DNA of 64,000 bases from Serilophus lunatus (GCA_013399895.1 VXBA01002157.1:329508-393507); one strand, 5' to 3'; counted from the stretch's first letter, positions 36,300 through 48,214 are shown. The notes: generated by a model from the letters alone, not told the origin. Translations and numbers: made by a program.

Positions 36300-36990
36300 A
36301 GGTAAAATTGATAGTGACGATGGTAAAAAAATCCTTAAACTGCCATGAGAGGAATTATCTAAAAAGGAGATAGCCATATAGGGTAGATGGGGTTTATTGT
36401 TAGACTTCCTCTGGAGAAACTATTGGAATATACCTCGTACAACCTTTTCACTAATGCCTGCATAAAGGCTCAGTGTTTAGAGCCCAAATTAATTATGCTG
36501 ATGGTTTAAATTGGGGAGGCATCATTAATGCAGAAGAGGATTGTAATATGACAGTGGCAATATTAGTCGACCTTGAGAACTGTGATCATAGAAATGAGAT
36601 GGAATTTACAATTTGAAATATAAGAGTCATATGAAGATTTTCTGCTATAATTTGGGATCTCACTGTTAGAACAGACAGAAGAAAAACTTGATCAAAGAAT
36701 GATACAGGTATCAGAAAAGATGTAACGCTACAGAAAAAAAATTCAGTTCTGGATTGTGTCTGCTGAGAATCGGCTATCAGACAGAGGGAAGGGAGAATGT
36801 GACTGGATGAGGGATATTTCCACTATCATAAAACCACACTAGACCTGTGTTTGTGAAAGATAGCTAAAGCTGGAAAAGCTGCAGAGAAAGGCTAGAAAGA
36901 TGATGAGGGGAGTGGAGACAAAACAAAACAACTTGTATTTTTTAGCCAAGCAGATTGAAGACTGAGAAAGTATTTAGCATAGATCTGTAT
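36300..36990 (+). mobile_element. Probable ancient CR1 LINE copy
   Basis: Short blocks match the CR1 reverse-transcriptase region of old lineages in order. They include TTAGTCGACCTTGAGAACTG, an 'aatgagatggaattta' stretch, TTTTCTGCTATAATTTGGGA and AAGCTGCAGAGAAAGGCTAG. These are followed by AAGATGATGAGGGGAGTGGA and a TTTAGCCAAGCAGATTGAAG block. All frames are broken. Similarity may extend left to about 36040. It is older and more decayed than the other CR1 copies and comparable with the one at 11800-13030. Confidence 0.5.
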
Positions 36991-37211
36991 TGCTGGAACA
37001 TGTTCTTGTCTAAGACTGCTGGGAATGAGGTTCTTCCAGTCAGATATTCCTACATCTGCTGATTTTAGTTCCTTTACTACTCACCATGGAATTTCTCTTA
37101 AAATGCATCACATCTTCAGAGACTAGGCATGGGGAATTAAAAGAATTTAAGCAAAATGACATATGCTTAGATACTTTCATCCTGTCTCAAACTGCCATTA
37201 GATGCATTTAA

Positions 37212-37247
37212 GTGGAAAATGCTGTGGAAAATGCTGTGGAAAATCTG
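37212..37247 (+). repeat. 12-bp unit repeated three times
   Basis: GTGGAAAATGCT occurs twice in tandem, followed by a third copy ending in CTG. It lies in an unremarkable 82-codon minus frame (37167-37415), which it does not validate. Confidence 0.9.
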
Positions 37248-37995
37248 CACAGTGAAATTCTGCCTCCAGCAAAGACAATGGTGAAAAGGAATGGTTATAG
37301 TTTCCCCCAGCAGTATACTTTGTTTGATATAAGGTAGCTCAAAGTAGTTAATTTTTATGGTCATCTGACCTTTCCATTGTTCACATTCTTTGTTCAAATT
37401 TAGAAGTGTTATCATAATTGTTTTTTAAAGAATAAAAGCTGAGATTATAAAAGACTAAAATTCCTGGAATAAGGAAAGTGGGACAAGTCCTGTTTTCTTA
37501 ATCTGAACAAATAATTATCAAGAATTATAAAACCCCTCACAAGTCCTTAAGCACACTTCTTTGGAATGAATTGTTCTTAGATTACGGGAGAGGAGAGGGT
37601 CGTGATTTTGTTGTCTTTCATTGTCACTCAGTAAATTTCAAAGACTCTGTTATTTGTCTTTCGAAATACTCTTGAACTTTTAGGATAGATCATCTAAATT
37701 ATTTTGAAACACCCAGCATCCTGATACTGTAATGCAAACAGAACTATTTTATAAATGAGTCAGGAGAGCTCATTCTTTAAAAGATATGCTATATTACTGG
37801 AGGCAAACAGCTCTCTGTTTTATTAAATAACAATGACTATAACTCAGTTTAAGTGTATAATGATCCAAGTCAGCAGTCCACAGCAACAAACATGTAATAG
37901 GAACCTTATCTAGTTTGCTAACATATTCTTCTCTAGAAGCCATTAAAGGCTCTTCGGTATACAAAACAATTGGCTCTAATCTTTAATATTGCTAA

Positions 37996-38008
37996 GCAGT
38001 AGGGGGCA
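37996..38008 (+). promoter_or_regulatory. Candidate CTCF-binding motif
   Basis: GCAGTAGGGGGCA matches the core YAGRGGGCR of the CTCF consensus and most of its left half. It has the same orientation as the motif at 14380. It is a motif match only. Confidence 0.3.
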
Positions 38009-38363
38009 AATAGGCATTTTAGCACAGCTTTTCTTTTTATAAACAGCATTTACTATATTCACATGCTCTTAGGCACAGAGCTGTATGTCAAATGTTTCTG
38101 AAGTTTGGCCATTAGAACGGGTGCTCTCAAAGTAGAGAAGTGCTTCTGCACTCCCGTGATGCCCTTTAAAATGGATTGAATGTCACCTTGTTTCAAAGGC
38201 GGAAGATTCCTGTGAGGGCCTCCTTCAGGAATAGCATGATTTCCGATTATCTCCTGTTGTAAATTAAAGCCATGATAAAATGAATGTGCCTCAGAGAATC
38301 ATTATAAAGAAAATCACTCTATTAAATACAAACCCAAATGTAATTTCATCTCTCTTTCACTAG

Positions 38364-38440
38364 TTTTCTACATAGAGCATATATATATATTTTTTTCTAT
38401 ATACTGCATATATATGTACAGTTTTCTATACACTGCTTGT
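38364..38440 (+). repeat. Imperfect 29-bp tandem triplication, AT-rich
   Basis: TTTTCTA-starting units begin at 38364, 38393 and 38422, an exact 29-bp spacing. Each continues with a CATAGAG/TATACTG/TACACTG segment, and the first two then have an ATATATAT run. The internal AT run at 38379-38391 is part of the first unit. Confidence 0.75.
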
Positions 38441-40004
38441 AAAGGGCACATACTAATGCCTAAATTGACTAGGTTGGAATGGCCACTTAGCTTGTAATAT
38501 GGACTGCTTATTGGGATACTAGTGCTGGGACAAGGACAGCAACAGAGGAATAAGCTGTGAGAAAAAACCCACCTGTATTTAAATCTCAGTCATGAGTATT
38601 CAAAATTCATTCATAGTGTTCATTTCAATGCCATTTTTTTACTTTTACAGTTTACAAGGCAATCAGAGGACATTAGATATAAATACTTGTTTTATGGTTT
38701 TGCTAATGCTGTTGTGCTTTAGCAGTACATATTGGCCCGTTATAATAGAAAGATGAAAACTAGGAAGCAAAAAATCTACTTTTGCCTGAAACACAAGGTT
38801 TAATACAGAAGGCACTTCCTGAGCCACTGACTACAGTCATCTGTCATCATAGATTAGTGATTTTTAGTTAATCAGGCTTTGCAGCAGTTGGGTCTCACAC
38901 ATCTCTTTACACACAGGCCCACAAAAGTAACCCAAATAAACTTTATACTCTGAAAGCCAATGGTAAAGGAGGAGGAATGCTTAGAAGAGAAATGGGAAAG
39001 AAGAGTATGTGGGGTAAAAGGAGCTGCGATGAAGGAAACGTTTGAGGGATATGAATAAGAAAGGGAAATTTAGAGCTAAGAAATGAAGAGGGAAGGTGTT
39101 TGGTGCACATGGAGGTCCAACCTTGACTGAATCACACCATGTTTGCCATGGGATAATGCCACAGACCTGGACAATCGTTGCACCTTGTTGGCCACATGGG
39201 GTGAAGTATTATTTCACTTCAAATGTTTGTGATATAAACTATTACATCTGAGCTTTATCGTAATGGAGAAAAATAGGCATTTTTAGGACAAGACCAGTTT
39301 CCAACACGTTCTTTAGATGGGATGTGTTGGGTCATAGAAGTACCTAATTCTCTCCATTGAGTCCCGTGGAGTTTATTTGGTTTAGTTTTTGTTTTCATCT
39401 ATGCATGAGAAATAGATCTTTCTGGTATGGACAATTTCTGCCAGAAATGTTATTACTACAGAACACATCCTCTGTGTCCAACTCATGTAAGCATGGAGCT
39501 ATCCATGCGTAATGATATGGTTCTGTGTGATAAGTACTGTCTGTGCTCTGTGGTGATGGCTCTGATTTTCTCTTTCTCTTTATTGCTCAGCTAGCAGAAT
39601 GAGTTCAAAAGGTTAGTTTTTATGCAGCCAGTGGTAATGGAAACAGAAAACCAGCAACTTTATGAAAAATCATCTGCAGAAGGAGGGCTTTAGGGGTTTC
39701 ATTCCATTATATTATTTTATTCTTTTCAGTGGCTGCTGACAATTTCCTATTTAGTATTGTCAATCTTTTCTAGTGTTTCTTTTCTACAGACCTTGTGGGG
39801 CTTTCTTTCTATTTTAATTTTTAACTACCAAATAGTTATCTGACACCTTGTGAATGAATAATGAAGTTGAAATAGTGTGTCATGCAAGGATATTATTTGA
39901 CAAGATAACTGTGCTGCTCCAGCATCTTCCAGTTGCCAAAGTGGGTAGTTTTCTCTTGCATTCCCTGCTCCATCCCCCCTATCAGTTTTCACTTGCTTCA
40001 GCAC

Positions 40005-40155
40005 AGAAAGGAAAGAAAGAGAAAGAGAAAGGAAAGAAAGGAAAGAAAGGAAAGAAAGGAAGGAAAGAAAGGAAGGAAAGAAAGGAAAGAAAGAAAGGAA
40101 AGAAAGGAAAGAAAGGAAAGAAAGGAAGAAAGGAAGAAAGGAAGAAAGGAAGAAA

Positions 40156-40237
<82 letters not shown>

Positions 40238-40252
40238 AAAGAAAGAGAAAAG
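40005..40252 (+). repeat. 248-nt homopurine tract, (GAAA)n and (GGAAA)n
   Basis: No pyrimidine occurs on the plus strand across the tract. The left part (40005-40160) mixes GAAA, GGAAA and GGAA units. The right part is about 20 nearly pure GAAA units (to about 40240). It reads as Lys/Glu/Arg repeats in plus frames and Ser/Phe/Leu repeats in minus frames, giving false open frames of 146, 110 and 124 codons. Long mirror-symmetric purine runs can form intramolecular triplex (H-DNA). Confidence 0.97.
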
Positions 40253-40356
40253 CCAGGGCTGCTGAAATTGAGAAGACAAGACTATGTCTGTTGAGGGAGT
40301 GTAGGGAGGAGGGAGAAATTCTCCTTTTGGTAACAGCATCTTTCTTCCTGTCTTAC

Positions 40357-40389
40357 CTGAGGACAAATACAATGACTATAGCCAAGCAT
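40357..40389 (-). other. Candidate microexon (33 nt), best of the exon-like segments
   Basis: On the minus strand, ACTTCTTTTTAATTTCTTCAG is a strong acceptor. The 33-nt segment ends GTCCTCAG and is followed by GTAAGA, an almost ideal donor. The length is a multiple of three and two frames are open (first frame MLGYSHCICPQ). The CTTT-repeat strand of the homopurine tract begins 105 nt downstream, where a polypyrimidine-binding splicing repressor could act. Short in-frame exons with strong pyrimidine tracts are typical of neuronal microexons, but no host gene is visible. Confidence 0.28.
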
Positions 40390-41006
40390 CTGAAGAAATT
40401 AAAAAGAAGTTGAAATTACCTTTGTTCAGAAGCTTGTCCATGCAGGTGGTTTTCACTGTGTGGAGTCCTGTAGTAGGGCTTGCACCACTCTACTGATGCT
40501 GGTGAGGCTGGGGGCTTCCGGGATTTGACGGGTTGCTCAGGAGGCTTTGCAGGTTTTTTTTTTAAGATGTGTCAGTAGGAAGAGGCTTAGAGGCTCAACT
40601 AAATGTTTTCCATCAGGTTTAACTAAAAGAGGTAAATGTGGGAAAGAAACAAAAGGTTTTGAAGTTTATGTCCATGTTTTTATTAAAGCAGTCTCATTGA
40701 GTTTCTTTTGGCTATTTTTCTGATTCCTCAAGTGGGAACTCTTATAGGTTAGGTAAAGCACTCTAGTAAATAATTTCCACTTCTAAAACTTAGTGTAGGG
40801 CTGTCATTAGACCATTGAGTTGGCCGGATGTCTTACTGTCTGTGGTTAGGAAGGAAAATTGTTTTACATGCACTAAAATGCCTAGGGAAAAGTTGTTATT
40901 TTTCCTCCACTCCCCACCATGAAGCTGTTTTTATTCCAATTAAAATGTCTTTGGGTTTTTAAACTTTCTACTTGCCTTTTTTTTTTTTTTTTTTTCCTAT
41001 GCAAAG

Positions 41007-41035
41007 CAGCAGCGTCCAACACTCCTGGAGAGAAG
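41007..41035 (+). other. Candidate microexon (23-29 nt), unproven
   Basis: A run of 19 T (40977-40995) and CCTATGCAAAG form a very strong acceptor context. Two further AG sites (41008-41009 and 41011-41012) would give 26- or 23-nt exons, a NAGNAG-like arrangement. The segment ends GGAGAGAAG and is followed by GTGAGC, a strong donor. One frame reads AAASNTPGEK-like text through it. The T run could instead be the A tail of a minus-strand retroposon, though no retroposon body was recognised to its left. Confidence 0.22.
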
Positions 41036-44000
41036 GTGAGCCCATGTTTGATGGAGAGCTATTAGCTATTGAGTGGTGAAATGTCACCTTGTCTTACTAA
41101 GGAAACTGTCAGAGGCACCATCTCGTTTTCCTACCTGTAGTGATTGCTGTAAGGCAAAATGATTTTTGAAGACTTGATAAAGAAAAGTCCCCATTAGAAT
41201 AAGTCTCACTGATTTTATCATTGCCAACCTCATAAGTGGCTGCTGATTGACTTTTTACCAGCCAATAGGAACATTCCTACTTCTTTTAAGAGAAAGAGAA
41301 GTTGAGGAAATGTTTGTTATGGAACAAAACCATAGGCTCAGAGGATTTGCCATTGTTTATTTCTCTTAGAACTCATTCATTATGTTTCCCATTCTTTTTG
41401 GATTTCAGAGGCTTATTTCAGAAAATGAACAGTTCAATACTGATCTGTGCTAAAGCAAACACATGGTACATCTGGTGTATTGTACATCTGTCCTCAGACA
41501 ATAGAGGATGATTGGACATTCTCCAAGATGGTATTATGCCATAGGCCATGCTTTGTCTTGTGATTTACTAGAGCTTTCAATCTGTCTCATTTTTGTAGAA
41601 GTGTCTTCATACGAAGTTGTTTCATTTTTGAACTTTTCCCTTAGAAACCTTCAGGAAGTTTTATCTGTTATCATATGAGCACAGACTGTAAGGTGAAAAT
41701 ATGGTATAAAGCCAGAATCCTGCAGTTGATTCAAATAGCTTATTAAGGGGATCCTCCTGCACAGAACCACTTCAAGAATCAGGGCCCAAGTCCACAATAT
41801 CTATAAAGACAGAGATTGGAGAAGACTAAATGATTATATAATGATGATTAAACACCAAAGACTTTTTCTAATAAAGAAATGAGGTATGACCTAATTACAA
41901 CTGTTTGCTAGTAAAGATTGATCCATTTATCATTTTACTCTCTGTAATGGTTAAAGTATTTTCCCTCAATTTTTTATAAAGTAGAACTTTTTGAAATATA
42001 TTCAAACTTCTTAGTTTTAGAAAAAGTCTGCAACACTTACTGGCCCTCAAGTAATCACAATTAAATTGAATCTGAGAAGTTATTCTGCCACAACTACTTT
42101 TGTGCTTTTAGCTTATCTCAGTACAATGTAAAATGCTAAAAGTTTAAGGCTAAGCCTTAAGCTTGTTAAAGTTCAATCTAATTTTTGCTAAGTCAGCAGT
42201 TGTAACTAGAGTGCACCAAAAGCATTCACATTATAGACTAGGTCGGCTCAGTTGACAGAGTAACCTATGAAGCCATTGAAATCTGGTCAAGCTTCATCAA
42301 GAGCCAGAGTTCCAGCATTTTTCTCTTGGGAAGAGAAATGGAAAGCTGCATTTAACTCCTTGGGATGTCCCATGTAAAATAATTTAAATGTAGGTATATA
42401 TATCTGCCTTCCCCTTCTGGCATTGTACTTGTTATCCAGCAACAGGAGAGCACTAGCACTGTGAGGATATGGGTAGTGGTTGAATTAGATTGCACACTCT
42501 TGTTTTTGTTTGAGACATGACTTTTTCTTTAAAATATGGTACAGAATAGATAGCCATGCCAGAATCCAATTTCCCTTCTTGGGCCAATGGCCTCATGACA
42601 CTACTGTTTGTGATTCAGGTAGAATCACTGTAGGGGGTTTAAGTGGACCTTGCCCAAGAGATGGCGAGGATATAGGCTGATTTAAGGATTGATCTTTTTG
42701 TTCAAGAGACCTTTGGTAGTTGGCAGATTTAAGCTGGGACTTCTCTCCCCCTCCAGCCTTGCAGAGCAGTTAACTCCCTGAAAAGATAACTTTTTCACAG
42801 ATCACCTTGGAGCCCCTGTGAGAAGGGGGCAGAACCAAGCTGCTAAGAAGGCTCATAAAATAAAAAGTTTTGCATTTTTTCATGCCCGGTGCATATGCCG
42901 TTAAACAAGTGTTCTCAACTTTGAAAAATAAAGATTTCCTAAGTCCTTCCACTGCTTGGCATTTTAGGGACACCTGCATTTTTCTTCCTTTACAGTTGCA
43001 GTTCAGGTAAAAATTTTTGTGATGCTGGGGTCAGTCCCATATCTGGCTGGACAGAGTGCCTTTCCCCTGGTGCTTTGTGGTTTGCACAGTAGTGTTTTAC
43101 ATGTGTTGCAAATTAAGTGTTGCCCTGAAGATAAAAGTGAATGTCTGCTGGCAGGCTGACAGAGAGCTTTTTTTGCATAAACCTTGCTCAGCCTCAAACT
43201 ACTGATGAACATAGAATGAGGCAACTTTACTATAAAACCCATGGGAGGGCCCTTTGTGTGGAAAGTTGAAGGACTTAGGTGTTTTAAACTTTTGTTTAAA
43301 CCAGTGCTTTCTAGAAGAAGAACAAGTCTTTAATTACAGTTCCTACTTGAAGTTCAGACACTTTCAGAAGACCTGTCCTTAGTTATCCAGGCATTTATGG
43401 GGGAAGAGGATTGTAGATGAATAGATCAGATGATTTAGCTGAAGAGTTTGCTTTCAAGATGGCCAGCAACACACGTGAAATGCATACTCAGCATACTCAG
43501 AACTTCATCAATGAGACAAACATTGAAGTTACTTTCCACTGCTCCCATGGAGCTGTAGTGTCTGCTTGTGTCTGTTAAATTGACGTTTGGAAAACACTAA
43601 CAGAGAAAATGACATACTGATCAAACTTTAGTAGGACACTTTTACCCCTTTTCACAGCTTTTGAAACGTTCTGTAAAAATGTTTACTGCTACTACTGCTG
43701 GAAAAGAATAGATATAATTTTTTAAAAAAAATTTTCTCAGTATTTCTCTAATTCTGGATTTCATTGAATTCAAACTAGAATCACTGTATGGATTTGTCCA
43801 CACCAAAAGTATATCGCTCTGTGTAGCTACTGTTCCTATATGACCTGAGATTTTGCTAATAATTGTGGTGAATATGTTAATTTCATTTTTCTGAAATGAG
43901 AAATGAATTGACTGATAAAGCATAAAAGCTTAGGCAGGACAAGTGTAGGAGTTATTCAATTCATTGCAGAGTTGTTTTCCTTGCTAGGCTTGGTATTGTT

Positions 44001-45470
44001 AAAGCAGAAAAATGAAGGCCATAGGCTTGTGCTCTGCTTCTCTACTGGCAGCCTGGTAGGTATGTGTCTTTACTTCACAGGAAAGCCAGGAGGTTTCCCT
44101 CTCTTGTCACTTCTTTTGTCCTCTATCATTTCTACTCCCTTGACCTTTACCTCTGCTGATGCTGGAGTAGATCAGATGGTTTTACTTTAGACTTAAATCT
44201 TTCAACTTAGACTTTAAATAAAAGATGTTCATTGTTAGGTCTCTGGTCCTCTGGAAATCTGAAATTCATTGCTTCATAAACCTGTACAACTGCAGTCACG
44301 ATGACACGCTTCCTACTCCTCTCCTCATGCTGTAGATTTTATGATTTTGCAATACACTCTTTGCAATGCAGCTACAGAAACCCCCTTTTATTTTCCTTGA
44401 TTTTGCCAGGAGATCTTTGCAACATATCCTTTATATCCTCAGAGAAGACCTCTATTCCAGTGGTTTGTCTATGTTGTTCTGCCTTACCCTGGCTTTACAT
44501 TACACAGGGTCGCAGGGAGTTCCTGAGTTCCCAAGTCCAGCTGTGCCATACACTGCCAGGGACAACCTTGTCCCTTCTGTGTCTGTCTTTTTAAAGGAAA
44601 CTCAAGAAGGCAGATGTGATCTGTACTCTATCTAGTCTCCTGAGGTCGACGACCAGAACACTGGGACTACAGGGAACATTGTGATATGCCTTTTGCTTTC
44701 AATCTAGAAATAGTCTCTGAGTTGAGTCTAAATTTGTGTGCTATTGAAGTGGGTGAATTGTTCCTGTGTTCCCCAACGAAGATGAGAGAAGGAAGAAGCT
44801 AAATACCAGTGAGTTCCATCATTGCCACAGATCAGTTGGGCTACTGCAGGAAAAGTCTGTGCTGCAAGATAATTATATGAAAAGGCTCTACTTCTATTAA
44901 ATTGTAGTATCAGTTTATTAAAGCAACTATTTATAGTGTTTCTTCAACTGTAACTGCAATTCCTCACCTCTGATGTGAGAGCTGACTTTCAGAGGCCTCC
45001 CAAAGACTATTTCTCCTTGCAAACATATTCTTGCTGTTTTTCACTTAGGCTAAACACAAGGGAAAAGGCCAAACTTTTGTAGGTCTCTGTGTCTGTTTGC
45101 CATATGCACAACGGGACAGTGAGGCCATATACTGTGGAATGTACAATGAAAAAGAAAGAAAAACGGCATCCGTTTTCAAGAGAATTGATTTTCATACATT
45201 TAAAATGTATAATCTGTAAAGGGCTAACTTAGCATTTAATAGAATATTAACCATTTTCCCTTAGCTCCATCCTCCGGCTCTGATTCTGTTTTGCATATAG
45301 TATTGAGTATTCAGGTAGGTGCAAAGCTATGGAAGAAAAATTTCCTGTTTCTAATTGCACTGCTTGCTTCAGTTCTCCTTGTAACAGTATTTAGATTCAG
45401 TTGGACATGCAGTTTATCCTCTATGTTTAACTTAAAGTACCTGAATATTTACCTCTATATGCATATAAGT

Positions 45471-45508
45471 GTACATATATATATATGTATACACACACAC
45501 ACACACAT
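45471..45508 (+). repeat. (AT)n(AC)n compound microsatellite
   Basis: ACATATATATATATG passes into TATACACACACACACACACA. It is a typical compound dinucleotide repeat in non-coding sequence. Confidence 0.93.
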
Positions 45509-46860
45509 GAATATTTGCTGAATTTTGCAATGATCCTTGACTTTAAAATGCTGGCAAGAGCAAAACAAGTAATTACAAAGCTTGTATTTGCTACCATCTT
45601 TGTTTCATTTTGTAAAAAATTCAAGGCATCAAGCAACTCAAGGGGAAAAAAGCATTGCAATAATATAGAACAGGAGGTCCCCGATGAAACTTTAGCATCA
45701 AATTTCAAATACAGAAGAGAATAAAATATTTCAGATCACTTTCAAAAGCTATCAAGTCAAAGAAGCCTTACACTCACAAAAAGTCAAAAAGCATTAATGC
45801 CTTTTGGTACCACCTGCATAGGAACTAGAAGTAATCATTGCTTATCAAACACAGTTTTCATGCTATATAGAACTCAATCATTCTAGGAGAAGAATAGTGC
45901 TATTAAATAGTGCTGTTATTTCATTGTTATCACCCTATGTTTAAGGATAAACCCTGATGGCTACAATAAAACTGCCTGAAAGGAAGCACACTAACTCCTA
46001 GTATATGTGTAAATTTTCTTGTAATTACTGAGGGATGCTACTTTCTTTGCTTTCTTCATGAGCAGGGGTGTGGGGAAAGCAGGCACAACTGCTAGCACTG
46101 ACTTAGAGTCTCAGGATACCACCACAGCCCTGACTTCTGTCTCCTTGTTCTCCTCCCTAGAGAGATGCTGCTGTTGCAGCAGAGATGTAAGTTTACAGCT
46201 GCTTGTTGTGACCAGGGTGATGTGGGGCAGTCACAGCATTCCTGTGAATCTGGTCAATGCCCTTTTTATAGGGTGAAATCCTATCCTTGTGAAATCAGTG
46301 GGATGTTTGCCACCACAGGGCCAGGGTTTCTCCCAGAAGTTCCTCATTGTAATCTGAGATAGACAAGCAGGCATCTTTGGGAGTGTTGGAAAAAAACTCC
46401 TCAACTTGCTCTAGTTTGTTCCTGCCAGGACCAGTTTTCCATTGTCTTGTATATGAAGTTTAATTTTGCATTTTGTCTGAGGCCTGGCAGTCTGGGAATT
46501 AGTTAGGACAACCTGGTCTCATTATCCCCCCCCTCCCACATACCACCTAAATTTCAGCAGAGAGTTTTTGACTTAGATTGCTCCAGGAGGCTGTGCAACA
46601 GAGCAGATGAGCTGTAACCTGCAATTCACCTTCTGTTTTTCCTTTCCCAAATCCCTTCCTTCCTGCTTGGCTATTCATTTGCAGGGTGATGGTGATACAC
46701 AGTTCTCTTCCCTCCCTCTTTTCTCCTTGGTGCAAGTGAGATGGCTGCAGGGGAGGTGGGTGATAGGGGAGAAGACAGGGTTTTCAAGCACAACAAAGGA
46801 CATCTGTTGTTTCTCAGATTAGAATTGAGTCTATAATAGTTGTCTGACAATTTGCAAGTT

Positions 46861-47166
46861 GGATTTATAAATCTTCACTTGTAAGAAGCTGAGTTATAAA
46901 TGGACTGTGCAGTTTATAATCTGCCAGCAAATTTTAACTGCAAACCCTTGATTTATACATCATCTTTTAAAAGAGTAATTTTTAGTTTGGTTTTTACTGA
47001 AGTATTTCAGTACGTGGCAAATCAGAGAAAAAATTACCATATCCTAAACAGGATTAACAAATCTTAAATCAGATCTGTAAGTCCTACAACGGATTTACAA
47101 ATCATACCAATAAATCCAAAATAAAACTATGTATCCCCCTTCCCCACCCCCCCAACTTACAAATCC
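46861..47166 (+). repeat. Dispersed GGATTTAYAAATC-like motifs
   Basis: GGATTTATAAATC at 46861, GGATTAACAAATC at 47051 and GGATTTACAAATC at 47091 are followed by TTACAAATCC at 47157. Between 47051 and 47110 the text has a weak 20-bp periodicity with alternating orientation. It may be a decayed tandem array or a cluster of binding sites. Confidence 0.4.
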
Positions 47167-48132
47167 TGATTTTGCAGATACTTGGTAAGGAAATGATTTA
47201 TAAAGTAAGAATTCAAAGCTCAACCTTCAGCATGATCAATTCTAAGAGGTCTCACTCCCACATCTTATCTGAGTGGTTTGATTTACAAGCTGTAGTCAGG
47301 CTCTCTTTATCAGAGATTTTTGCCTGGAACTCAGAGTTGTTTATTATGAGATCTACAAAAGGTTAAACTCTCTGTATACCACAGTTTGACTGGCCTGGCA
47401 GTGTTATGGAAAAGGTGATACCTAATCAGATTGCAGCTGGCAAAAGTGCTCTGCATAATATTTGGTTGTCAGAGAAAACAAACAGCAGCTGAGCAACAAA
47501 TTCTTGAAATGTTAATAAGCTGAGATCCCTGACTCTTTCTTCTTGCATATGTGGGTAGGGCACAGTGCACACCTTCAGTAGGTACAAGGACAGAGGCATT
47601 TTTCTGCATACTGCTTTGCTCTTGTTTAAGTCCCATTAGAGGTAAGATGAAACATAGGTTACACACTTGTATATATGGATGCAAGCACATGCTTCAGCTT
47701 GTATTTTAGTACGCTGCTGAACTGGATTGTAGCTGACTCTTTTTCACATTTGAGATTGGATTTTCTTTCTAATTCATGTCAATACCTTTGAAATTCATAC
47801 AAATAAAAATGCCAGACAATTAAAACTACATAATTACAGAATGCATTCTGGAGGCTGAAATCAATGCAATAATCTGTCTCCTTCCAATGAAAAAAAATCT
47901 CTACCAACAATCGAAAACAGCTTCAATAACAAGAGAATGTTTAATTTATGGACTATTTATGTGAATTTGTTTCTGCTTGACAGATGAGCTCCCACTAATC
48001 AGATAAGTAATTTAAAAATCACTTTCTATACTCTGGAGTGATCACTTTAAGTGTTCATTTTTCCTTTATTGATAGTCAAGCTTTTCTTTATCTCATCTAA
48101 TATGTTTTCCTTCTACCTATTCTTCACCTCCT

Positions 48133-48214
48133 CTTTATAGATTTAATACTATAATATAATACTATTAATTTAATACTTTTACTATTAATTTAATACTTTA
48201 TAGATTTAATACTA
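48133..48214 (+). repeat. Nested AT-rich tandem duplication
   Basis: The 20-mer ACTATTAATTTAATACTTTT at 48161-48180 is repeated at 48181-48200 with one change. The outer sequence CTTTATAGATTTAATACTA occurs at 48133 and again at 48196, so a shorter duplication sits inside a longer one. Confidence 0.85.

Larger units (their letters stand above)
36991..40004. other. Unique AT-rich sequence with small tandem repeats
   Basis: No gene was recognised. It holds the 12-bp triplication at 37212-37247, the CTCF-like motif at 37996-38008, the 29-bp triplication at 38364-38440 and a 21-nt splice-bounded segment at 39591-39611 with a weak donor. Confidence 0.5.
40253..45470. other. Mostly unique non-coding sequence
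   Basis: Apart from the exon-like segments at 40357-40389 and 41007-41035 and a T19 run at 40977-40995, nothing was recognised. Frames of 97 and 89 codons overlap at 44301-44635 (plus) and have no domain or codon bias. A further weak CTCF-like GAGAAGGGGGCAG occurs near 42819. Confidence 0.5.

Noticed and set aside
39591..39611. 21-nt segment with a strong acceptor tract
   Set aside because: The donor (AAG before GTTAGT) is weak and the segment is below the usual size of even microexons with such sites.
39854..40294. 146-codon Lys/Glu-rich frame and its 124-codon Ser/Phe-rich antisense partner
   Set aside because: Both are translations of the homopurine microsatellite.
40420..40541. Minus-strand Pro/Lys-rich open stretch of about 40 codons ending at a GTAATT donor-like site
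   Set aside because: The upstream acceptor context is an A run, the donor is weak, and only 28 nt separate it from the next acceptor, too short for a vertebrate intron.
42819..42832. CTCF-like GAGAAGGGGGCAG
   Set aside because: The left half of the consensus is missing and the core has a mismatch at the pyrimidine position.
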